A stretch of DNA of 64,000 nucleotides from Mesorhizobium waimense (lineage in GTDB: Bacteria; Pseudomonadota; Alphaproteobacteria; Rhizobiales; Rhizobiaceae), in assembly GCF_003601975.1 (NCBI RefSeq), contig NZ_QZWZ01000004.1:211047-275046 (forward strand). The letters are read 5' to 3'. Of the stretch, positions 48,936-57,382 are shown piece after piece. Positions within the stretch are counted from its first letter, which is position 1. Every line of letters begins with the position of its first letter. A program made the position numbers and the translations under genes. The notes under the pieces were generated by a model. It did not search any database, was not told the origin of the DNA, and was given only the letters and a program-made list of their open reading frames with translations.

Positions 48936-49403
48936 ATGGAAATCCACGAAGCGCCAACCGCCGAAACTGCCATGCTGATCAGGCGGCCTGTTGCCGAGGT
49001 GTTTGAAGCGATCGTCGATCCGGCCGTCACCACGAAGTTCTGGTTCACTCACGGCAGCGGCCGGCTGGACGCAGGCAAGCCGGTTCAGTGGGAGTGGCGC
49101 ATGTACGGAGTCTCGACGGCGGTCGATGTCAGCGAGATCGTCAAGGACAAGAAGATCGTCATGCAGTGGAGCGATCCACAAACAACGGTGGTCTGGACCT
49201 TCACCGAAATGCCAGGCAACGCCACCTTTCTCGAGGTCCGCAATTTCGGCTTCGCCGGCAGTGGTGACGAACAGGTCAGGCAGGCGATCGATTCGACCGG
49301 CGGCTTCTCACTCGTGCTGGCCAGCGCCAAGGGCTGGCTGGAGCAGGGTCTGACGCTGAGGCTGATCAGCGATCGCCATCCGAAGGGCGTGCCAGCAAGC
49401 TAA
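48936..49403 (+). CDS. second SRPBCC (AHSA1-like) domain protein
   Basis: A 155-residue protein of the same fold as 47581-48063: IRRPVAEVFEAIVDPAVTTK, VQWEWRMYGVSTAVDVSEIV, and a C-terminal helix (STGGFSLVLASAKGWLEQGL). It ends the cassette, with a palindromic repeat right after the stop. Confidence 0.88.
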   Translation: MEIHEAPTAETAMLIRRPVAEVFEAIVDPAVTTKFWFTHGSGRLDAGKPVQWEWRMYGVSTAVDVSEIVKDKKIVMQWSDPQTTVVWTFTEMPGNATFLEVRNFGFAGSGDEQVRQAIDSTGGFSLVLASAKGWLEQGLTLRLISDRHPKGVPAS

Positions 49404-49406
49404 GAA

Positions 49407-49447
49407 CAATTCCGGAAAAGTGTGTAGCGGTTTTCCGTCCGGAATTG
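49407..49447. repeat. intergenic palindromic repeat, copy 2
   Basis: CAATTCCGGAAAAGTGTGTA then GCGGTTTTCCGTCCGGAATT G, the best-paired copy of the three. It starts three bases after the SRPBCC stop and lies close to the terC stop, so it sits between two convergent genes. Confidence 0.92.
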
Positions 49448-49452
49448 CAGCT

Positions 49453-50220
49453 TCAGTGCCCGCCGCCGGACCTTGCCTTCCTCCGCCGCCGCGCCAACAT
49501 GTTGAGGCCCTCGACCAGTGCCGAAAACCCCATGGCGGCATAGATGTAGCCCTTGGGCACATGGTAGCCCATGCCGTCGGCGATCAGTGTCATGCCGATC
49601 ATCAAAAGGAAGCCCAGCGCCAGCATGACGATGCTCGGGTTCTTGGCGATGAAGTCGGCGAGCGGCCCGGCCGCCAGCATCATCACGGTGACCGCCACGA
49701 TCACGGCGATGTACATGATGGCAATCTCGTCGGTCATGCCGACGGCGGTGATGATCGAATCGATCGAGAAGACGAGATCGAGCAGCAGTATCTGGAAGAT
49801 GGCGCCGGCAAGCGATATCTGCAGCGTCTCGCCAAGCATCGTGTCCTTGTGGTCGTCGGGATCGACCGTGTGGTGGATTTCCTTGGTCGCCTTCCAGACC
49901 AGGAACAGGCCGCCGGCGATCAGAATCAGGTCGCGCCAGGAAAATCCGTGGCCAAGCGCGGTGAACACCGGCGTCGTCAGCTGGACGATGATCGAGATGG
50001 TGGCAAGCAGCACCAGCCGCATGATCAGCGCCGCCGAGATGCCAAGCCGGCGCGCGCGGGCGCGTTGCGCTTCCGGCAATTTGTTGGTGAGGATCGAGAT
50101 GAAGATCAGATTGTCGATGCCGAGCACGACCTCCAGCACCACCAGTGTCAGCAGCGCGACCCAGGCGGTCGGGTCCGAGACAAAGGCAAAATGCGGCGCC
50201 AGGAATTCGATGAGCTGCAT
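49453..50220 (-). CDS. TerC-family membrane protein
   Basis: A 255-residue protein with seven or eight spans. [20 protein letters not shown] and [20 protein letters not shown] carry the conserved Asp residues of the TerC fold, which functions in Mn or Ca handling and metallation of exported proteins. It is not beside other tellurite genes. Ends in a basic Arg-rich tail. Confidence 0.92.
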   Translation of the reverse strand: MQLIEFLAPHFAFVSDPTAWVALLTLVVLEVVLGIDNLIFISILTNKLPEAQRARARRLGISAALIMRLVLLATISIIVQLTTPVFTALGHGFSWRDLILIAGGLFLVWKATKEIHHTVDPDDHKDTMLGETLQISLAGAIFQILLLDLVFSIDSIITAVGMTDEIAIMYIAVIVAVTVMMLAAGPLADFIAKNPSIVMLALGFLLMIGMTLIADGMGYHVPKGYIYAAMGFSALVEGLNMLARRRRKARSGGGH

Positions 50221-50299
50221 GGAGGTCGTCCCCTCTACGATCTAGAGCAGTTTGGCGGAGTTCGTCGGCAGTTAGGGACTGCCAACGCTCATATCAATG

Positions 50300-51124
50300 T
50301 CACGACCAGAAGGATGGCGCAGTTTCCTCGAGCCGCGGCCCGCGACGAAACGGCGCTATCTTCTCGGCCAGCCCGGTGCGATCGGAAATCTCGACGCCGA
50401 CACCGCATAGGGTCGCCGGTCCGTTCGCCGCCTCGAACCGCCCTTTCGGCACTTTCGACAGGAACCGGTTGAGCGGCTCCTCCTTGTCCATGCCGAGCGA
50501 GGAATCATAGTCGCCGCACATGCCGGCGTCGGACATGTACCCGGTGCCGCCATTGAGGATCTGGTGGTCAGCGGTCGGCTGGTGGGTGTGGGTGCCGACG
50601 ACGAGGCTGGCACGGCCGTCGACGAAATGCGCAAAGCACATTTTTTCGGAGGTCGCCTCGGCGTGGAAGTCGATGACCGCCGCATCGGCCTGTTCGCCGA
50701 GCGGGCATGCCGCCAGTTCGCGCTCGCCGGCCTGGAACGGATCGTCGAGCTCGGGGTGCATGAACACGCGGCCCATGATGTTGGCGACCAGCACGCGCGC
50801 GCCGTTCCTGGCGATGTAGACGCCGGAGCCGCGCCCCGGCGTTCCCTTGGGGAAATTGGATGGGCGCAGGAAACGCTCCTCGCGCGGCGCGAACACCAAA
50901 GCGTCGCGCTGGTCCCAGACATGGTTGCCGGTGGTGACGACGTCGGCTCCAGCCGCGATCGTGTCGCGAAAGATCTCTTCGGTGATGCCGAAGCCGCCAG
51001 CGGCATTCTCGCCATTGACGATGACGAAGTCGAGCTTGAAGTCGGCGATCAGGCCGGGAAGTTGTTCCCACACCGCCGTGCGTCCAGTCTTGCCAACCAT
51101 GTCGCCGAGGAAGAGAAGTCTCAT
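50300..51124 (-). CDS. YmdB-family metallophosphoesterase
   Basis: A 274-residue protein. FLGDMVGKTGR at the start supplies the first metal Asp, followed by VIVNGENAAGGFG, TTGNHVWDQR, and VVGTHTHQPTADHQIL. All motifs of the TIGR00282/YmdB family are present, members of which are 2',3'-cAMP phosphodiesterases in Bacillus. It is downstream of the cyclo-ligase gene, as in other alphaproteobacteria. Confidence 0.93.
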   Translation of the reverse strand: MRLLFLGDMVGKTGRTAVWEQLPGLIADFKLDFVIVNGENAAGGFGITEEIFRDTIAAGADVVTTGNHVWDQRDALVFAPREERFLRPSNFPKGTPGRGSGVYIARNGARVLVANIMGRVFMHPELDDPFQAGERELAACPLGEQADAAVIDFHAEATSEKMCFAHFVDGRASLVVGTHTHQPTADHQILNGGTGYMSDAGMCGDYDSSLGMDKEEPLNRFLSKVPKGRFEAANGPATLCGVGVEISDRTGLAEKIAPFRRGPRLEETAPSFWS

Positions 51125-51198
51125 AAGATCCCGAGCCGAAAGTCCATGAAGCACCAGCTGCATGACTTTCCGCAAAAGACCATGCACCCCAAGACTAT

Positions 51199-51290
51199 CT
51201 ACAATTGCGGGGTGAAGCGACGCAACCCGCTCTCGGTGACTATTTCCGGAATGATCACGCCGTGATTCTCATCCGGCACCTGCGCGCCCG
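51199..51290 (-). pseudogene. remnant of the 3' end of a 5-formyltetrahydrofolate cyclo-ligase gene
   Basis: Leftward, this piece reads AQVPDENHGVIIPEIVTESG LRRFTPQL then stop. It is the same frame and nearly the same protein as the C-terminus of the cyclo-ligase at 51827-52408. About 75 bp align with roughly 10 mismatches, many silent. No upstream part of the gene is present. It lies 75 bp before the ymdB start, where the cyclo-ligase would normally end. Confidence 0.85.
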
Positions 51291-51314
51291 CAACGCGATC
51301 GGGCTAGGCGGCGT

Positions 51315-51764
51315 CTACGGCGCGTTCCGCCGGCGTAGCCAGAAGAACCAGACGTAGAAGGCGCTGAAACCCCCGGTAGCGGCAATGAGCAACAGCCCAA
51401 CGCGCCAGCCGTTCATTGCGGCGGTATCGAGGTTCGATGGATCGGCAGGGTCGTAGTACAATTCTACCTTGTCGCCTATGGACGCCGCATAAAGACCGAT
51501 GATCTTTCCCTTTCCGGACCAAGTCATCGGCGCGTCGTCAACCACATAGGTAACGGCGACATTGATGCCATCTATCGTTAGGCCGTTTCTTTTCGTTTCA
51601 GTGTAGGGATCGACATCCGTCACGGTGGCGACCGTCTGATACCAGGCGGCTTTGTGATACAGGGTGGTTCCGGTGATGTGCAATCCCATCGCAAACAGCA
51701 CTACCGCGATCAGAGCGAACGGCATCAGGAGGAAACGCATTAAGACCACAGCTATTGCTGCCAT
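51315..51764 (-). CDS. DUF3592 membrane protein
   Basis: A 149-residue protein with a span at each end (about 8-30 and 118-140) enclosing a beta-rich extracytoplasmic part with VELYYDPADPSNLD near its end, the DUF3592 pattern. The segment is less GC-rich than its neighbours. It lies between two copies of the cyclo-ligase 3' end, which suggests that it was inserted there. Confidence 0.8.
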   Translation of the reverse strand: MAAIAVVLMRFLLMPFALIAVVLFAMGLHITGTTLYHKAAWYQTVATVTDVDPYTETKRNGLTIDGINVAVTYVVDDAPMTWSGKGKIIGLYAASIGDKVELYYDPADPSNLDTAAMNGWRVGLLLIAATGGFSAFYVWFFWLRRRNAP

Positions 51765-51826
51765 CGAATCGGATTGTATTGCAGAAGTACTATCCGAAAT
51801 GTCTTAGAATCGCGTTAAGCAGATCA

Positions 51827-52408
51827 TCATCTATCGAAGCGACGCAGCCCGCTCTCGGTCAGTATTTCCGGAATGACCACGTCATGGTTCTCATCCGGCA
51901 CCTGTGCCACCTCCTGGCAATCGAAGGCGATGCCGATCAGCCGCGGCGGCTGGCCCTTGTCGACGAGCTTGGCGATGGCGCGGTCATAGTAGCCGGCACC
52001 GTAGCCGATGCGGTGGCCGCGCGCATCGAAAGCGGCGAGCGGCACCAGCATCACCGCAGGATCGAGCACAGCAGCCTCCTCATGCGGGCCGACCGTGCCG
52101 AACCCCATCTCGACCATCGGCACGCCCCGCACCAGCTCACGAAAGACGATGGTGGTCTTGTCGAGGATCGCCGGCAGGCAAAGCCTAGCGCCCTTTTCGC
52201 GCAAGGCAAACATCAGCGGTCGGACGTCGACTTCCGAACGCATCGGCCAGAAGCCGGAGACGATCTGGCCCGGTTCGACGGCGATCTGGTCGCGCGCGGT
52301 CTCGGCCATTTCGAGCGCGATTTCCACCCGCCAGAATTCGTCGAGCGCATCGCGACGCCCAAGCGCTTCCTTGCGCAGCTGTTTTTTCAGGACTCTCGAA
52401 GATGTCAT
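51827..52408 (-). CDS. ygfA: 5-formyltetrahydrofolate cyclo-ligase
   Basis: A 193-residue enzyme that converts 5-formyl-THF to 5,10-methenyl-THF using ATP. RKEALGRRDALDEFWRVEIA is the substrate-side helix, and GHRIGYGAGYYDRAIAKL the MTHFS signature. The ATG at 52408 is the standard start. It lies downstream of 6S RNA on the same strand, the widely conserved ssrS-ygfA arrangement. Its last 25 codons are duplicated at 51199-51290. Confidence 0.95.
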   Translation of the reverse strand: MTSSRVLKKQLRKEALGRRDALDEFWRVEIALEMAETARDQIAVEPGQIVSGFWPMRSEVDVRPLMFALREKGARLCLPAILDKTTIVFRELVRGVPMVEMGFGTVGPHEEAAVLDPAVMLVPLAAFDARGHRIGYGAGYYDRAIAKLVDKGQPPRLIGIAFDCQEVAQVPDENHDVVIPEILTESGLRRFDR

Positions 52409-52519
52409 GCGGCCAAGGTAGAAAAGGTCAGATCTGGATGAAGTGTTGGGAGCGACGTTTTCTACCGCATGATCCACCGGAATGTGCGGCTGCCTTGCGA
52501 CAAGTGACGATCCACACAA

Positions 52520-52660
52520 CCGGTGGAGAAGTCGATCCCGGGTGCCTACAAAGTAGGTGGGCGCCGTGTGAGAAAACCCACGGGTCTTCCCAGGGACAGC
52601 TCCCTAAGGATCGTTAAGGCCCCGGGGAAAAGTGTCTCCTGCCGGGAAGCGCAGACCGCC
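52520..52660 (-). ncRNA. ssrS: 6S RNA
   Basis: Leftward, the sequence has the layout of alphaproteobacterial 6S RNA: GGTCGGCGGTCTGCGC at the 5' end, the open bubble strand GGCCTTAACGATCCTTAGGG with apical GGGA/TCCC hairpin, and the returning CACCTACTTTGTAGGCACCC. TATATT at 52667-52672 is a good -10 box placed for a start near 52660. The location upstream of ygfA on the same strand is the conserved one. 6S RNA binds RNA polymerase-sigma70 by mimicking an open promoter. Exact ends are not certain. Confidence 0.85.
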
Positions 52661-52806
52661 GACCCCAATATAGGCCGATGGGCGGCCAAGCGCCAGAGAG
52701 ACGGCATTCTTTCCACGCTGGGTTCAGGCCCCCGCCACCGCCAACCCACCCTTGCGCCGGCCAGGCCGCCTCCTTACGGTCGGCTCGATCGAACCAAGGA
52801 GCCAAA

Positions 52807-53646
52807 ATGCGTTTCGAAGGCACGGCGGCCTATGTCGCCGACAAGGATCTGATGGTGGCGGTTAACGCCGCGATCGCGCTGGAACGGCCATTACTGGTCA
52901 AGGGCGAGCCCGGCACCGGCAAGACGGAACTCGCCCGCCAGGTGGCGGCAGCGCTCGGCCTCGAGCTGATCGAATGGCACGTCAAGTCGACCACAAGGGC
53001 GCAGCAAGGCCTCTACGAGTACGACGCCGTTTCGCGGCTGCGCGACAGCCAGCTCGGCGACGACCGCTTCAACGACATCAGGAACTACATCAAGCGCGGC
53101 AAGCTGTGGGAGGCGTTTGCGGCCGGCAAGAAGGTCGTGCTTTTGATCGACGAGATCGACAAGGCCGACATCGAATTCCCCAACGATCTGTTGCAGGAAC
53201 TCGATCGGATGGAGTTCTTCGTCTACGAGACCGGCGAGACGATCCAAGCTGCGGTCAGGCCGATCGTCATCATCACCTCCAACAACGAGAAGGAACTGCC
53301 GGACGCCTTCCTGCGCCGCTGCTTCTTCCACTACATCCGCTTTCCCGATGTCGACACGCTGCACAGAATCGTCGACGTGCACTATCCCGGCATCAAGCAG
53401 AACCTGGTGCGGGCGGCGCTGACCCAGTTCTTCGAGATCCGCGATGTGCCGGGCCTGAAGAAGAAGCCATCGACCTCCGAGGCGCTCGACTGGATCCGGC
53501 TGCTGGTTGCCGATGACATCGCGCCGGAGGATCTGCGCGCCGACCCGAAGAACGCGCTACCCAAGCTGCACGGCGCACTGCTGAAGAACGAACAGGACGT
53601 GCATCTGTTCGAGCGCCTGGCCTTCATGGCGAGACGGCAGGGGTAG
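52807..53646 (+). CDS. MoxR-family AAA+ ATPase
   Basis: A 279-residue ATPase. Walker A GEPGTGKT lies at 33-40, Walker B VVLLIDEIDKAD at 110-121, and sensor ITSNNEKELPDAFLRRC follows. MoxR proteins act as metal-insertion or maturation chaperones with VWA partners; here the VWA gene is two genes down (54180). AAGGAGCC precedes the ATG. Confidence 0.93.
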   Translation: MRFEGTAAYVADKDLMVAVNAAIALERPLLVKGEPGTGKTELARQVAAALGLELIEWHVKSTTRAQQGLYEYDAVSRLRDSQLGDDRFNDIRNYIKRGKLWEAFAAGKKVVLLIDEIDKADIEFPNDLLQELDRMEFFVYETGETIQAAVRPIVIITSNNEKELPDAFLRRCFFHYIRFPDVDTLHRIVDVHYPGIKQNLVRAALTQFFEIRDVPGLKKKPSTSEALDWIRLLVADDIAPEDLRADPKNALPKLHGALLKNEQDVHLFERLAFMARRQG

Positions 53647-53724
53647 TGCTTTTCCTGGCTGTGGACCGTTGCCGGCAGCAGAACAGGGAGGCAGCTTCAG
53701 GCCCGAACCTTCGGAGGAAATGAA

Positions 53725-54171
53725 ATGACCGAGATCACCGTCCGCCCCTTGGCGCAGTCCGACCATGCCGACTGGCAGCGCCTGTGGACCGCCTACCTGA
53801 CCTTCTACGAGACCAAGCTGCCGGAAGAGGTCTATGCCGTTACCTGGAAGCGGCTGTTCACGGCGGGCGAGTTCGAGCCAAAGGGTTTCATCGCCGTGCT
53901 CGACGGCAAGGCTGTCGGCCTGACCCACTATCTCTACCACCGCTCCTGTTGGTCGGACAAAAACAACTGCTATCTGCAGGACCTGTTCGCCGACCCGGAG
54001 GTGCGCGGCAAGGGCGTGGGTGCGGCCCTCATCGAAGCGGTCAAGCAGGAGGCCGGCAAGATCGGCGTCAAGAACGTCTACTGGATGACCCACGAAACCA
54101 ACGCCACCGCGCGCAAACTCTACGACCATGTCGCGCGGCGGACCGGCTTCATCGAGTACGATTTGCTGTAG
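53725..54171 (+). CDS. GNAT-family N-acetyltransferase
   Basis: A 148-residue acetyltransferase. CYLQDLFADPEVRGKGVGAA carries the acetyl-CoA RGxGxG/A loop; the C-terminal WMTHETNATARKLYDHVARR is the usual helix. Similar to the RimI/YncA-like small-molecule group. It lies between the MoxR and VWA genes, nine bases before the latter, so it belongs to that operon. Confidence 0.92.
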   Translation: MTEITVRPLAQSDHADWQRLWTAYLTFYETKLPEEVYAVTWKRLFTAGEFEPKGFIAVLDGKAVGLTHYLYHRSCWSDKNNCYLQDLFADPEVRGKGVGAALIEAVKQEAGKIGVKNVYWMTHETNATARKLYDHVARRTGFIEYDLL

Positions 54172-54179
54172 ATAGCGCC

Positions 54180-55370
54180 ATGTTCATCGCCTTCTTCCTC
54201 GAATTGAAGGCCGCGCGGGTTCCCGTCTCGCTTCGGGAATACCTGTCGCTGCTGGAGGGGTTGGAGGCCGGGCTGGTCGACTATGACGTCGAGGGTTTTT
54301 ATTACCTCGCCCGCGCCACCCTGGTGAAGGACGAGCGTCACATAGACCGTTTCGACCAGGTGTTTGCGCATGTCTTCAAGGGCGTCGAGGCGCTGGCCGG
54401 GACGGACGCGATCGACGTCGCAGACATCCCCGAGGAGTGGCTGCGCCGGCTCGCCGAAAAGCATCTGACCGACGAGGAGAAAAAACTGGTCGAGGCGCTC
54501 GGCGGTTTCGACAAGGTGATGGAGACCTTGAAGCAGCGGCTTGAGGAGCAAAAAGGCCGGCACCAGGGCGGCTCGAAATGGATCGGCACCGGCGGCACCT
54601 CACCCTTCGGCGCCTATGGCTACAATCCAGAAGGCGTGCGCATCGGCCAGCACGAAAGCCGCCACCGCCGCGCTGTGAAGGTCTGGGACAAGCGCGAGTT
54701 CAGGAATTTCGACGATGCCGTCGAGCTCGGCACCCGCAACATCAAGATCGCGCTGAAGCGCCTGCGCCGCTGGGTGCGCGAGGGTGCCGAGGAAGAGTTC
54801 GACCTGCCCGGCACCATCCACGCCACCGCCGAGCACGGCTATCTCGACGTCAAGACGCGTCCCGAACGGCGCAATGCGGTGAAGCTCTTGATGTTCTTCG
54901 ATGTCGGCGGCTCAATGGACGACCACATCAGGGGCATCGAGGAGCTGTTTTCGGCCGCTCGCGCCGAGTTCCGCCAGCTCGAATATTTCTATTTCCACAA
55001 CTGCCTCTACGAGGGCGTGTGGAAGGACAATCGCCGCCGTCTCACCGAGACGATCCCGACCTTCGACCTGCTTCACAAATACGGGCCGGACTACAAGGTG
55101 ATCATAGTCGGCGACGCCTCGATGAGCCCCTACGAAATCGCCCATCCCGGCGGCTCGGTCGAGCACTGGAATCCGGAGGCAGGCGCCATCTGGCTGGCTC
55201 GCCTGCTGCAGCAATGGCCGAATGCCGTCTGGCTCAACCCGGAAAACCAGAAGAACTGGGGTTTTACCCATTCGATCACGATCATCCGCGACATCTTCGG
55301 CGGCCGCATGTTTCCGCTGACGCTGGCCGGGCTCGAGGCCGCGACGAAGCAGCTTTCGCGTAAGCACTGA
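54180..55370 (+). CDS. VWA-domain protein (CoxE-like), MoxR partner
   Basis: A 396-residue protein. The N-terminal ~230 residues are helical and charged, ending in a helix (TRNIKIALKRLRRWVREGAE). The VWA-like domain begins at LLMFFDVGGSMDDHIRG with the MIDAS signature DxGxS at 241-245. The rest contains VIIVGDASMSPYEIAHPGGS and WLNPENQKNW. With MoxR such proteins mature metalloenzymes; the client here is unknown. Same strand and close spacing with MoxR and GNAT genes. Confidence 0.9.
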   Translation: MFIAFFLELKAARVPVSLREYLSLLEGLEAGLVDYDVEGFYYLARATLVKDERHIDRFDQVFAHVFKGVEALAGTDAIDVADIPEEWLRRLAEKHLTDEEKKLVEALGGFDKVMETLKQRLEEQKGRHQGGSKWIGTGGTSPFGAYGYNPEGVRIGQHESRHRRAVKVWDKREFRNFDDAVELGTRNIKIALKRLRRWVREGAEEEFDLPGTIHATAEHGYLDVKTRPERRNAVKLLMFFDVGGSMDDHIRGIEELFSAARAEFRQLEYFYFHNCLYEGVWKDNRRRLTETIPTFDLLHKYGPDYKVIIVGDASMSPYEIAHPGGSVEHWNPEAGAIWLARLLQQWPNAVWLNPENQKNWGFTHSITIIRDIFGGRMFPLTLAGLEAATKQLSRKH

Positions 55371-55388
55371 GCAATTCCCGGAGCCACC

Positions 55389-56186
55389 ATGACCTGCTTC
55401 CTCTGCCTGCAATGTGGTGTCCAGTTCGCAGCGACCGAAGCGCCTCCGCAACACTGCCCGATCTGCGAGGACGAGCGTCAATTTGTGCGCTGGGAGGGCC
55501 AGGCCTGGATCACGTCGGAAGAGCTCGCCGCCACGCATCGGCTTGTGATGAAGGACGATGCCGGCGTGCTCGCCTTCGGCATCGAGCCGCGTTTCGCCAT
55601 CGGCCAGCGGGCTCTGCTGGCGCAGACGCCGCACGGCAATGTGCTGTGGGATTGCATCTCGATGGTAAGCGACGAGGCGGTGGCCGAGATCAACCGGCGT
55701 GGCGGCCTGGGTGCCATCGCCATCTCGCACTTTCACTATTATTCGGTGATGGTCGAGTGGAGCGAAGCGTTTGGCGGCGTGCCGATCTACCTCCATGCCG
55801 ACGACCGTCAGTGGATCATGCGGCCACATCCTGCCATCGTCAGTTGGGAAGGCGAGAGGCTTGCCATCAATCCATTGCTGACACTTATCCGCTGCGGCGG
55901 CCACTTTGCTGGTGGCCAGGTGATGCACTGGAAGCGCGACAGCGGCAACGCCCTGCTGTCCGGCGACATCCTGCAAGTCACGCCGACCCGCCGCCATGTC
56001 AGCTTCATGTACAGCTACCCGAACCAGATTCCGCTCAACGCGGCGGCGGTACGCCGCATCGCGGTGGCGCTGGAGCCATTCGAGTTCGACCATATCTATG
56101 GTGCCTGGTGGGGCCAGAACATCATCGGCGGTGCGAAAGCGGCATTCGCCGCTTCGGTCACACGCTATCTCGCAGCCATTGCCTGA
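55389..56186 (+). CDS. MBL-fold protein with a zinc-ribbon N-terminus and incomplete active-site motif
   Basis: A 265-residue protein. Residues 6-26 form a rubredoxin-like zinc ribbon (CLQC .. CPIC). The rest is a metallo-beta-lactamase fold: AIAISHFHYYSVMVEW in place of HxHxDH, IRCGGHFAGGQVMHW, and SGDILQVTPTRRH. The first motif lacks the Asp and His of HxHxDH, so the metal site differs from standard. It starts 18 bp after the VWA stop and is probably in the same operon. Confidence 0.85.
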   Translation: MTCFLCLQCGVQFAATEAPPQHCPICEDERQFVRWEGQAWITSEELAATHRLVMKDDAGVLAFGIEPRFAIGQRALLAQTPHGNVLWDCISMVSDEAVAEINRRGGLGAIAISHFHYYSVMVEWSEAFGGVPIYLHADDRQWIMRPHPAIVSWEGERLAINPLLTLIRCGGHFAGGQVMHWKRDSGNALLSGDILQVTPTRRHVSFMYSYPNQIPLNAAAVRRIAVALEPFEFDHIYGAWWGQNIIGGAKAAFAASVTRYLAAIA

Positions 56187-56286
56187 AAACAAGATCGAAA
56201 ATGCGGGCAAAATCCGTAACAAATGCCTATGTTGGTGCGAACATAGGTTGCAACCAACAACAAGTCGCCAAGGCTGAGGAGATCAA

Positions 56287-56691
56287 ATGGACACCCACGC
56301 CTACCCCGTTACCCGCACCGACGCCGAATGGCGCGCCCGGCTGACGCCGGAGCAATATGCCGTCATGCGCAACCATGGCACCGAGCGCCCGGGAAGCTGC
56401 GCCCTGCTCTACGAGAAGCGCGCCGGCACCTTTTCCTGCGTCGGCTGCGACCAGCCGCTGTTCGAATCCAAGCTGAAGTTCGAGAGCGGCACCGGCTGGC
56501 CGAGCTTCAACGATCCGGTGCCGGGCTCCGTCGAGAACACCATCGACCGCAGCTACGGCATGGTCCGCACCGAATGCCATTGCGCCCGCTGCGGCAGCCA
56601 TCTCGGCCATGTCTTCGAAGACGGCCCGCCGCCGACCGGCCTGCGCTATTGCATCAACGGCGTAGCGCTGAAATTCGAACCGGCCGCCTGA
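56287..56691 (+). CDS. msrB: peptide methionine sulfoxide reductase MsrB
   Basis: A 134-residue enzyme reducing methionine-R-sulfoxide. Catalytic Cys122 in RYCINGVAL; zinc cysteines at 51, 54, 99 and 102; GTGWPSF is the substrate motif. Normal length. A palindromic repeat begins right after the stop. Confidence 0.97.
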   Translation: MDTHAYPVTRTDAEWRARLTPEQYAVMRNHGTERPGSCALLYEKRAGTFSCVGCDQPLFESKLKFESGTGWPSFNDPVPGSVENTIDRSYGMVRTECHCARCGSHLGHVFEDGPPPTGLRYCINGVALKFEPAA

Positions 56692-56734
56692 GCAATTCCA
56701 GGAAAAGTGTGAACGGTTTTCCGTCCGGAATTGC
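56692..56734. repeat. intergenic palindromic repeat, copy 3
   Basis: GCAATTCC.GGAAAAGTGTG then AACGGTTTTCCGTCCGGAAT TGC; two bases shorter in the loop than copies 1 and 2. It directly abuts the msrB stop. Confidence 0.9.
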
Positions 56735-56773
56735 GTCCAAGCAAAGAGATAAGCGGCAAGTCGATCAGAATGG

Positions 56774-56795
56774 AAGGCGGCTTCGGCCGCCTTTT
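56774..56795 (+). terminator. Rho-independent terminator after msrB
   Basis: AAGGCGGC-TTCG-GCCGCCTT with tail TTT; tetraloop UUCG. Confidence 0.9.
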
Positions 56796-56829
56796 TCTTC
56801 GCCGGCAACAATGATCTGAGACGTGCCTG

Positions 56830-57174
56830 TCAGACCACGACCACCAGGATCAGCCAAAGCGCGGAACCCAGCATCATCAGCGAGGCCTTGGCACCACCGG
56901 ATTTTTCCGCGGTGCGCCAGACGGCAAAGGTCAGGAAGATATTGTAGGGCACCGGCAGGAAATGCACCGCCAGAACCACGGCGAGCGACAGCTTCATCCC
57001 GAGCAGGATCAGCGCCACCACCGACAATGCGATGTTGATCGCCGTGCCGACAAGCACCAGGTCGCGCCAGAACAGACGATCGAGCGGCACCGAGCCCTGC
57101 CAGCGCGAGCGGAAGAAGCCCGGCATGCGGCCTGCCTTGCCACCTTCGCCTGCGAAGGGCTCAGGAGCACTCAT
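56830..57174 (-). CDS. small membrane protein of unknown function
   Basis: A 114-residue protein. A soluble start (MSAPEPFAGEGGKAGRMPGF) leads into three hydrophobic spans, including LVLVGTAINIALSVVALILL and a C-terminal MMLGSALWLILVVVV. No domain recognised. The chosen start has AAGAAGG upstream; a longer Lys/Ala-rich form starting at 57207 or 57225 is possible. Confidence 0.7.
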   Translation of the reverse strand: MSAPEPFAGEGGKAGRMPGFFRSRWQGSVPLDRLFWRDLVLVGTAINIALSVVALILLGMKLSLAVVLAVHFLPVPYNIFLTFAVWRTAEKSGGAKASLMMLGSALWLILVVVV

Positions 57175-57382
57175 TGCCGCGGCCTTCTTTTTGACGGCCG
57201 CCGACATGCAGAACGCCACAAGCACGTCGACGCGAAGCGATCGTCGGGCATGCGCGAGACTATTATTTGAACGATTGTCATCAAACCGTCGTGAAACCTT
57301 CCTACGTCGCCCCTGTCGGCATCATCGGCACCTGCCGGAACTGCCGGCCAATCATCCAGTCGCCTGCCAGGGAGGTCTTGAG

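Noticed and set aside
50267..50283. Riboswitch-like hairpin upstream of terC
   Set aside because: A single GGCAGT/ACTGCC stem, with none of the conserved loops of the yybP-ykoY manganese riboswitch.
51315..51764. Insertion sequence carrying the DUF3592 gene
   Set aside because: No transposase, terminal inverted repeats or short target duplication; the flanking repeats are gene fragments.
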